Assembly: GCF_000018685.1 (NCBI RefSeq)
Contig: NC_010001.1
Location: 142,001 to 206,000 of the forward strand
Origin: Lachnoclostridium phytofermentans ISDg
Lineage (GTDB): Bacteria > Bacillota > Clostridia > Lachnospirales > Lachnospiraceae
Direction: 5' to 3'
DNA: 64,000 nt
The notes beneath the pieces were generated by a model. The model was not told where the DNA came from. It did not search any database and saw only the letters and a list, made by a program, of their open reading frames with translations. The position numbers were made by a program, and so were the translations under genes. Positions 57,945 to 64,000 of the stretch are shown here, one piece after another. The first letter of the stretch is position 1. Every line of letters begins with the position of its first letter.

Positions 57945-58661
57945 ATGGCAACAAAGCAAAAGATTTTAATTGTGGATGACGATGCTAATATTGCAGAGTT
58001 AATTTCACTGTATTTGATGAAGGAATGCTTTGATACCAAGATCGTCTATGATGGGGAAGAGGCGATTACACAGTATAGGGAATATCAGCCTAATTTAATT
58101 CTTTTGGATTTGATGTTACCAGGAATTGATGGATATGAAGTATGCAGGGAAGTTAGAAAGACTAGTACGATACCAATTATCATGCTCTCTGCAAAGGGAG
58201 AGATCTTTGATAAGGTCCTAGGGCTTGAACTTGGTGCAGATGATTATATGATAAAACCCTTTGATACGAAGGAGTTGGTAGCAAGAGTAAAGGCAGTACT
58301 TCGTCGCGTAGTGCCATCACAGTCAACATCAGAGCAAGTAATTACTCAGGAGCTAGGCGATTTTGTTTCTTATCCTGATCTTATCATTAATCAATCGAAT
58401 TATTCAGTAACTTACTTCGGGGATTCCATTGAGATGCCACCAAAGGAATTAGAATTGTTTTATTTTCTTGCTTCTCATCCAAATCAGGTTTTCACAAGAG
58501 AACAGTTACTAGATCATATCTGGGGATATGAGTACATTGGAGATACTAGAACGGTAGACGTTCATATCAAGCGATTGCGTGAGAAAATAAAGGATCATAT
58601 CTCATGGAGACTTTCCACGGTATGGGGAATCGGATATAAATTTGAAGTGAAGAAAAATTAG
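57945..58661 (+). CDS. OmpR/PhoB-family response regulator
   Basis: A 238-residue regulator from ATG 57945; ATG 57933 is inside AATGGAGG. The receiver domain (about 1-120) has DDD near the N-terminus, phosphoacceptor Asp in NLILLDLMLPG, Thr/Ser in IIMLSAKGE and Lys in IKPFDTKELVARV. A winged-helix output domain (about 140-238) ends TRTVDVHIKRLREKIKDHISWRLSTVWGIGYKFE. The partner kinase gene follows 40 bp later, then an HtrA-like gene, an arrangement resembling walRK/htrC in other Firmicutes. Targets are unknown. Confidence 0.93.
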   Translation: MATKQKILIVDDDANIAELISLYLMKECFDTKIVYDGEEAITQYREYQPNLILLDLMLPGIDGYEVCREVRKTSTIPIIMLSAKGEIFDKVLGLELGADDYMIKPFDTKELVARVKAVLRRVVPSQSTSEQVITQELGDFVSYPDLIINQSNYSVTYFGDSIEMPPKELELFYFLASHPNQVFTREQLLDHIWGYEYIGDTRTVDVHIKRLREKIKDHISWRLSTVWGIGYKFEVKKN

Positions 58662-58701
58662 TTTAATTGTAAAAAATATTACATGAAGAATAGAGGATGC
58701 T

Positions 58702-60090
58702 ATGAAGAGAACAGCATTTGTAAAATTAATTCTATGCTATTGCTTCGCTGCGATTTCGATGTTTCTGCTTTTGAATACCTTTGGGGTTAAATTTATGGAA
58801 CAAAAGCTAATGGATCGAAAGAAGGATGAGCTTTATAAGGAGGCAACCATTATTGTTTCTGACTATGCTACAAAGCTATCTCATTCAGATATGGAAGAAC
58901 AAATGCGAGTAATAGATAAATTCCTTGGGACTCGAATTTGGATTGTCAGTGAAGCAGGTATCGTAGTAGCAGATACAAGAAGTAATGCAAACAGAATGAA
59001 TATTACAAATATGGATGTCAATTTTTTGGAGCAGACATTTTCGGAAAATGTATATTTTAAAGGGATATTTTCAGAACCTATGCTTAGTGTAGTAGTGCGT
59101 ATTCCTTATAACTACTCCATTAAAGGGTATGTATGTATCCATATACCAATGGATAGCATTCGAAGTGAAAGTATTTATTATACAGATTTAGTCAGTGTCT
59201 GCTACTTAGTATTTTTAATCATATTATTCCTAATCTTTATGATTATCTACTATATTACGGTATTTCCTGTACGTCGTATTACAAAAGTTTGCAGTGAATA
59301 TGCCAAAGGAAACTTTGATGAGCGGATGGAGATACGAACGAATGACGAGTATAGGGAATTAGCGAATAGCGTCAAATACATGGCAGATGAGCTTAAGAAT
59401 CTGGATGATTATCAAAAGAAGTTTGTAGCTAACATTTCTCATGATTTCCGCTCTCCTCTTACCTCAATTGGAGGGTATGCAGAAGCAATGAGAGATGGAA
59501 CGATACCATACGAGATGCAAAATAAATATCTTGATATCATTTTATTTGAAACCGAACGTTTGACAAAGTTAACGACTAACCTATTAGCCTTAAATAGTTT
59601 TGAAAATAAAGGTACGTTACTTGATATTTCTTCCTTTGATATCAATGCTGTTATACGAAAGACGGCAGCTACCTTCGAGGGACAATGTACAAAGAAGCGT
59701 ATTGTGTTTAAATTAGAATTCTCAGCGAAGGAAACTTTTGTAGATGCAGATATCGATAAGATTCAACAGGTTCTATATAACTTGATTGATAATGCGATTA
59801 AGTTTAGTAATGTAGATTCCACTATCAAGGTGACAACGGAAGAGAAGGGGTCTAAGGTCTTAATATCAGTAAAAGACCATGGAATAGGAATACCGAAAGA
59901 TAGTATTAAAAAGATATGGGAACGTTTTTATAAGACAGATTCCTCAAGAGGAAAAGATAAGAAGGGAACTGGCCTCGGGTTATCAATTACCAAGGAAATC
60001 ATTACCTCCCACAATGAAAATATTAATGTTGTCAGTACGGAGGGTGTTGGTACAGAATTTATTTTTTCTCTAAAGAAAACAGATTATTAA
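58702..60090 (+). CDS. Membrane sensor histidine kinase
   Basis: A 462-residue kinase. Membrane helix 1 is about 8-28; an extracellular sensor of about 130 residues follows; helix 2 is about 160-187 (DLVSVCYLVFLIILFLIFMIIYYITVF). Then a HAMP domain (about 188-240), HisKA with phospho-His in NISHDFRSPLTSIGGYAEAM and HATPase with N box NLIDNAIKFS, G1 DHGIGIP and G2 GTGLGLSI. All catalytic boxes are intact. No PAS domain is visible, unlike WalK. It pairs with the preceding regulator. Confidence 0.94.
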   Translation: MKRTAFVKLILCYCFAAISMFLLLNTFGVKFMEQKLMDRKKDELYKEATIIVSDYATKLSHSDMEEQMRVIDKFLGTRIWIVSEAGIVVADTRSNANRMNITNMDVNFLEQTFSENVYFKGIFSEPMLSVVVRIPYNYSIKGYVCIHIPMDSIRSESIYYTDLVSVCYLVFLIILFLIFMIIYYITVFPVRRITKVCSEYAKGNFDERMEIRTNDEYRELANSVKYMADELKNLDDYQKKFVANISHDFRSPLTSIGGYAEAMRDGTIPYEMQNKYLDIILFETERLTKLTTNLLALNSFENKGTLLDISSFDINAVIRKTAATFEGQCTKKRIVFKLEFSAKETFVDADIDKIQQVLYNLIDNAIKFSNVDSTIKVTTEEKGSKVLISVKDHGIGIPKDSIKKIWERFYKTDSSRGKDKKGTGLGLSITKEIITSHNENINVVSTEGVGTEFIFSLKKTDY

Positions 60091-60256
60091 TAAAGCCGAT
60101 GGTAAAGACTATGAATCGAATAATGTCAAAATACAGTAAATTACCGCAAAATCGTAGTTTTATTGTTTACAGATTCTTCATAGTTAGTTCATAAGTCTGT
60201 GCTAGTATGAAAAGACAGGCACAATTGATACTTATGTATGCGTAAGGAGAGCACAT

Positions 60257-61633
60257 ATGGAAACGAAGACACCTGAACCTGAGAAAGAGTTTCGCTTTAT
60301 TCAGGAAAAAGTAGTACCGAGGAGGAAACACAGGGTTAAGAAAATGGCGTATGCCACTGCCTTTGCTGTGGCTCTCGCAATTATTTTTGGCTTGGTGGCA
60401 AGATATGTATTCATAAAATCCGATCATTTTTGGATTAAGGTGCTTGGAATTGATACGACTAAAAGAGAACCGATTACTTTTCCGTCCGAGGGGCAAGAGG
60501 ATCCTAATGGAGTTGACGGAACTGGAGAGAATGTTACAATAACACCGAGTATCAGTACGACACCAGAACCAACTGTTTCTGTGACAGGGGCCCCAAGCGA
60601 GGGGAACGGGGATCAAGAGACGGTTGTTGAGAAGAAGATAGAAGCAACCATAGAAGATTATGAACGTATGCTATTTGAACTAAGGAAGGTTGGTACTACG
60701 GCTATGAGTGGTTTGGCTATGGTAACAGCCATAGAAAATCGAGTAGATTGGTTTGATGAAACGTATGAAACCAAACGCACTACTACCGGTATCGTAATTG
60801 GTGAAAATAGTGCAGAGATACTTATCCTAACGAGTCTAGATAAGATTAATGGTGCAAGTGATTTAGAAGTAACATTTAATTCTGGTTTTACCGCTTCTGG
60901 ACTTACCGTTCCCGGTAAACTGTGGTCTTTTGATAAAGATTATAACCTAGCAGTGATTGCGGTTAAATTAAAAGATATACCACCACAGCAAGTGTCATCA
61001 ATAAAGACTGCGAAACTTGGAGAATCCCATTCAGTTACGCTTGGTACGCCAGTGATTGCACTTGGTAAGCCTGATGGATATTTTGGCTCAATGATGTTTG
61101 GTATGATCTCTAGCAGAGGTGATTACTATTACATTATGGACAATCGCCTTGATGTATTTCATACTGATTTGAATGTAAATAGTAACAGTGATGGTGTCAT
61201 TATTAATACAAATGGTGAGATTATTGGTATCATGACTCAAGCGATGAAGGATCCCGCAAATCCGAATGTAAGTACAGTGATTGGTATCTCTAGGCTAACA
61301 TCAATCATGGACAAATTAGCTAATAAAACTGAGAGAGTTACTTTTGGAATTATTGGTGAAGATATTCCTTCCGATGTCTTACAATCGTTTAATCTTTCAG
61401 GAGGTATTTATGTTACAGAAGTTCGTTCTGATTCACCAGCATTTAATGCAGGGATTAAGCAGGGAGATATTATTACTCAGGTTAATGAATTCTCAATTTC
61501 TTCCGTAACTAATTTCAATACTATATTAAATAATTATAAGCCGAAAGAAACTGTAACTGTTGTTGTTCAACGAAAGGTTAAGCAAGAGCTTTCGGAAAGT
61601 AGTGTTAAGGTGGTACTGGAACTAAAAGAATAG
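60257..61633 (+). CDS. HtrA-like membrane protein with PDZ domain and lost catalytic triad
   Basis: A 458-residue protein with a basic cytoplasmic start, one membrane helix (about 31-52), a Thr/Pro/Glu linker, a trypsin-like domain (about 135-350) and a PDZ domain (about 362-455, FGIIGEDIPSDVLQSF..GIYVTEVRSDSPAFNAGIKQGDIITQVNEFSI). In active HtrA the motifs are TNxHV, a D(L)AVLK Asp, and GNSGGPL. Here they read TSLDK (192-196), DYNLAVI (228-234) and SNSDGVI (309-315), so the His is Asp and the Asp is Asn, while a Ser remains without its GNSGG context. It is probably not a protease but a peptide-binding partner. It follows the kinase by 166 bp. Confidence 0.85.
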   Translation: METKTPEPEKEFRFIQEKVVPRRKHRVKKMAYATAFAVALAIIFGLVARYVFIKSDHFWIKVLGIDTTKREPITFPSEGQEDPNGVDGTGENVTITPSISTTPEPTVSVTGAPSEGNGDQETVVEKKIEATIEDYERMLFELRKVGTTAMSGLAMVTAIENRVDWFDETYETKRTTTGIVIGENSAEILILTSLDKINGASDLEVTFNSGFTASGLTVPGKLWSFDKDYNLAVIAVKLKDIPPQQVSSIKTAKLGESHSVTLGTPVIALGKPDGYFGSMMFGMISSRGDYYYIMDNRLDVFHTDLNVNSNSDGVIINTNGEIIGIMTQAMKDPANPNVSTVIGISRLTSIMDKLANKTERVTFGIIGEDIPSDVLQSFNLSGGIYVTEVRSDSPAFNAGIKQGDIITQVNEFSISSVTNFNTILNNYKPKETVTVVVQRKVKQELSESSVKVVLELKE

Positions 61634-61709
61634 AAATAATAAGGGGCTTTTGTAAAATAGATGAGTAATCAATCTATGGAGCATAAGCTCTTTTGATGTC
61701 TTAAAAGGA

Positions 61710-61741
61710 ACAAAAGCAGATCCAGAGAGATCTGCTTTTGT
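61710..61741. terminator. Bidirectional terminator between htrA-like and acetyltransferase genes
   Basis: ACAAAAGCAGATC and GATCTGCTTTTGT (13-bp perfect stem, 6-nt loop) between convergent genes. Confidence 0.85.
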
Positions 61742-61747
61742 AGTATA

Positions 61748-62632
61748 TTAAGCATGAGATAGGTCTTGAAAATGCAATTTCAGACGTTCTATAGCAAGTA
61801 ACTCTTCACCAAGAATAAATAAAGTACTATCCTCCTCATGATAAGTAGATACTTCGTATAAAGAGGTATGAAACGGGGTAAACCCTAACTCAATCGTTTC
61901 AATTTTATCACTATAAAATAAGGCGATATCCTTCGGTTCAATAATTTTTGAAGCAATAATTTGTTGAAGGAAAAGAATTTTTTCGTGGATTGTTGCTACG
62001 ATGTAGGCATCTAGCTTAGGTAGGTAATAAATGTTATTAGAGTATGGACCCGTTAGACAAAAAGCCATAAGGCCAAAATTATCCATGGAGAAAGCTTCAT
62101 TTGGGACGCTTTGTTTCGCAGCTTCTATTAAGAATTCTCTTTGATTAGGATCGGTAATATCTACTTTTTGAGGTTCGAAATCTTTACAATCTAAATTGTT
62201 TTTTAATTCGGAAGAATTTACGTGATAGCGATAGACATATTCGTTACTTTTGGTAAATCCAAACTTCGGATAAAACTCAAGCACACTGTCATTTGCAAAG
62301 AGATAAATTCCGTCCACTTTACCTAGATATTTTTCTAAAATTGATACCATCAATTGTCGACTAAGGCCTTGATTACGATAGGCAGGGTCTGTCATAACAG
62401 TTCCGAGTTGTAGGAAATGCTTCTTTACCCCATCGAGTGTCGTAGTCATATGATTGACGGAAATATTAGCAACAACAGTATTACCATCTATCATGGAATG
62501 TGGCTCATAGGATTCGCTCCAATACCCATTTTCATACCAATCCCCTAGTTGAAAATGAAATACCTTTTGGGTTAAGGCATGAAAACTATTTCTTAAAGTT
62601 GTGTCATTTTGAAAATTTACTTTATACTCCAT
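61748..62632 (-). CDS. GNAT-family N-acetyltransferase, two-domain
   Basis: A 294-residue protein. The N-terminal GNAT domain has MIDGNTVVANISVNHMTTTLDGVKKHFLQLGTVMTDPAYRNQGLSRQLMVSILEKYLG (acetyl-CoA loop RNQGLS) and GIYLFANDSVLEFYPKFGFTKSNEYVYRY. The C-terminal half (about 165-294) is a less conserved second domain, as in Eis-like and other two-domain acetyltransferases. The acceptor is unknown. GAGGTAATT precedes the ATG. It is convergent with the HtrA-like gene. Confidence 0.87.
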   Translation of the reverse strand: MEYKVNFQNDTTLRNSFHALTQKVFHFQLGDWYENGYWSESYEPHSMIDGNTVVANISVNHMTTTLDGVKKHFLQLGTVMTDPAYRNQGLSRQLMVSILEKYLGKVDGIYLFANDSVLEFYPKFGFTKSNEYVYRYHVNSSELKNNLDCKDFEPQKVDITDPNQREFLIEAAKQSVPNEAFSMDNFGLMAFCLTGPYSNNIYYLPKLDAYIVATIHEKILFLQQIIASKIIEPKDIALFYSDKIETIELGFTPFHTSLYEVSTYHEEDSTLFILGEELLAIERLKLHFQDLSHA

Positions 62633-62917
62633 AATTACCTCGTTTCTGAATTTGATCGATAGATTCCAGCAAATTCCATGTTAATTTTACCATAAGAGGA
62701 AAGAGAAGAAAACCTTAAATGTGGGTTAGAAAAAAGTTTAAGGTATTATTAGAAGGCAGAAGCAATTTCTTTTCGATAATGATAGAAAAATGTATAAGAG
62801 TTCTAGTATTTCACACTTTATATATTGACTTAGGTGGGGTATAATAGAATATAGGTGGTTGAAGTAAGAGTTAATTTCAATCGCAGTTGTTCTAGAATAG
62901 AAAGGCTAGGTAATAAA
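62633..62917. other. Divergent intergenic region before yhaM
   Basis: Contains TATAAT at 62840-62845, a plausible -10 for yhaM with only a weak -35 (TTTATA). No gene seen. Confidence 0.45.
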
Positions 62918-63865
62918 ATGAGATATTTAGGTGAGTTACGAGACGGAGAAATGTTTAAGGAAACATATCTTTGTAAGCAACTTCAAATTTTAAAAACAAA
63001 GGCTGGAAAAAGCTATTATTCCATGTTAATACAAGATAAAACCGGAATAAAAGATGCTAAGGTATGGGAACTAGGCCCTGGAATTGAACATTTTGATACC
63101 ATGGATTATATACATATCGAAGGGCAAGTAACTTGTTTTCAAGGCTCCTTACAGCTAAATGTAAAACGTGTTAGAAAATGCCAAGAGGGTGAATATGATC
63201 CTGCAGATTATATGCCGTCTACCGATAAGAATGTCGAGGATATGTATAAGGAATTACTAAGATATGTAGACAAAATAAAAGAGCCACATGTAAAGAAGTT
63301 AGCGCAAAGTTTTTTTGTGGAAGATAAGGACTTTGCATTACGATTTAAGAGGCACTCTGCTGCAAAGAGCGTACATCACGGCTTTATGGGCGGATTACTG
63401 GAGCATACACTAGGAGTGGTACGTTTATGTGATTACTTAGCGGATCAATATCCATTGATTCAAAGAGATTTATTATTAGTATCAGCGATGTTTCATGATC
63501 TTGGTAAGTTAGATGAAATCTCTAGCTTCCCTGAAAACGATTACACCGACGAAGGTAACCTCCTTGGTCATATCTTTATTGGAACTGCTAAGTTAAATGA
63601 AAGAATGAAGACAATTCCTGGATTTCCCAAGAAGATGGCGAGCGAAATTATGCATTGTATCTTAGCACATCATGGAGAACTGGAATATGGATCACCAAAG
63701 AAGCCAGCACTTATGGAAGCATTAGCTCTTAGTATGGCGGATAATTTAGATGCAAAGTTACAGACTATGAAGGAAATCTTAACAGGAGAAGAGGATAAGA
63801 ATGATTGGCTTGGATTCCAGCGCTTATTTGAGTCTAACGTGAGAAGAACTTCAGATTATGAATAA
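62918..63865 (+). CDS. yhaM: 3'-5' exoribonuclease YhaM family (OB fold plus HD domain)
   Basis: From ATG 62918 (AAAGG and AGG upstream) the protein has 315 residues, about the length of Bacillus YhaM (314). The longer open frame from 62855 adds an unrelated 21-residue start. Residues 1-100 form an OB fold (ILKTKAGKSYYSMLIQDKTGIKDAKVWE, IHIEGQVTCFQGSLQLNVKRV). The HD domain holds HHGFMGGLLEHTLGVV, AMFHDLGKLDE (HD), EGNLLGHIFIG and HCILAHHGELEYGSP, the metal-binding His/Asp set. It trims RNA or DNA 3' ends. Confidence 0.95.
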   Translation: MRYLGELRDGEMFKETYLCKQLQILKTKAGKSYYSMLIQDKTGIKDAKVWELGPGIEHFDTMDYIHIEGQVTCFQGSLQLNVKRVRKCQEGEYDPADYMPSTDKNVEDMYKELLRYVDKIKEPHVKKLAQSFFVEDKDFALRFKRHSAAKSVHHGFMGGLLEHTLGVVRLCDYLADQYPLIQRDLLLVSAMFHDLGKLDEISSFPENDYTDEGNLLGHIFIGTAKLNERMKTIPGFPKKMASEIMHCILAHHGELEYGSPKKPALMEALALSMADNLDAKLQTMKEILTGEEDKNDWLGFQRLFESNVRRTSDYE

Positions 63866-63911
63866 AATGAATTGTTTTTAGTAAATTGATTACCATAGTA
63901 TTATTAGAAGA

Positions 63912-63937
63912 TTTGTGCCATTTTATTGTGGCACAAA
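63912..63937 (+). repeat. Hairpin after yhaM (terminator-like, TTTGTGCC/GGCACAAA type)
   Basis: TTTGTGCCA (63912-63920) and TGGCACAAA (63929-63937) with AAGA/TCTT-like extension and a CTTCTTTT tail. The GGCACAAA end is shared with the leaders at 28882 and 55407. Confidence 0.65.
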
Positions 63938-64000
63938 CTTCTTTTGCGTAAGAGCAGATTCTAAATTGGGTGTAATAGTAATTCCGATATAATAGAATAC

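Overview
The window looks like chromosomal DNA from a low-GC, endospore-forming clostridium, most likely a plant-fermenting member of the Lachnospiraceae close to Lachnoclostridium (Clostridium) phytofermentans. This assignment is inference. It rests on AT-rich intergenic DNA, strong GGAGG-type ribosome binding sites, many sporulation genes (spoVG, spoVT, yabP, yabQ, spoIIE), AGATHA-free Gram-positive cell-wall genes, and a Cthe_2159-type carbohydrate-binding lipoprotein. I see no prophage, CRISPR array, complete insertion sequence or plasmid gene.

Layout. 1-3.5 kb (minus strand): a partial DnaC/DnaI-like helicase loader, a DnaD-domain protein and murC, with two arrays of consensus DnaA boxes between dnaD and murC. 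3.9-12.2 kb: a decayed glgC/glgD relic, spoVG, a polysaccharide deacetylase, then pth-mfd-prsA-like. 12.3-15.5 kb: a NatAB-type ABC exporter, an ArsR regulator and a BusR-like GntR/RCK_C regulator. 16-18.7 kb: an OpuC-type osmolyte transporter behind a promoter with an 11-bp inverted repeat. 19-21.3 kb: a small HMA protein and a CadA/ZntA-type metal ATPase. 21.7-26.6 kb: Nudix hydrolase, FMN-dependent hydroxyacid dehydrogenase family protein, sugar isomerase/epimerase and an LTA-synthase-like sulfatase. 27-35 kb: truA, spoVT, an APC permease, an MGMT-like protein, a patatin, the Cthe_2159-like lipoprotein and mazG. 35.5-44.1 kb: hup, rqcP, yabP, yabQ, divIC, tRNA-Met, spoIIE, tilS, hpt, ftsH. 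44.3-64 kb: an acetyltransferase, a tRNA-Tyr/Leu/Gly group, a B12-binding radical SAM protein, nth, a DnaQ-like exonuclease, a 33-residue Prli42-like peptide, a VanW protein, a PurM-like protein with an Lrp regulator and an aminotransferase, cheX, trmL, mutS2, a two-component system with a degenerate HtrA, another acetyltransferase and yhaM.

The order spoVG ... pth-mfd ... spoVT ... mazG ... rqcP-yabP-yabQ-divIC-tRNA-Met-spoIIE-tilS-hpt-ftsH matches the well-known Bacillus subtilis cluster, but here it is opened by about 15 kb of accessory genes between mfd/prsA and spoVT. It couples translation quality control (pth, rqcP, tilS, ftsH), transcription-coupled repair (mfd), nucleotide housekeeping (mazG, hpt) and sporulation or division (spoVT, yabPQ, divIC, spoIIE).

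The least ordinary signal is between and just upstream of genes. Several families of short palindromic elements recur in 5' leaders and end in a ribosome binding site; one 21-bp unit is identical upstream of pth and mfd, and a related element lies in frame inside tilS. Other points are the DnaA-box arrays, a terminator inside the murC leader, a BusR/OpuC module that may respond to c-di-AMP, a spoIIE promoter with 21-bp spacing and a Spo0A-like box, an HtrA-like protein without its catalytic triad, and two intergenic tandem-repeat tracts.
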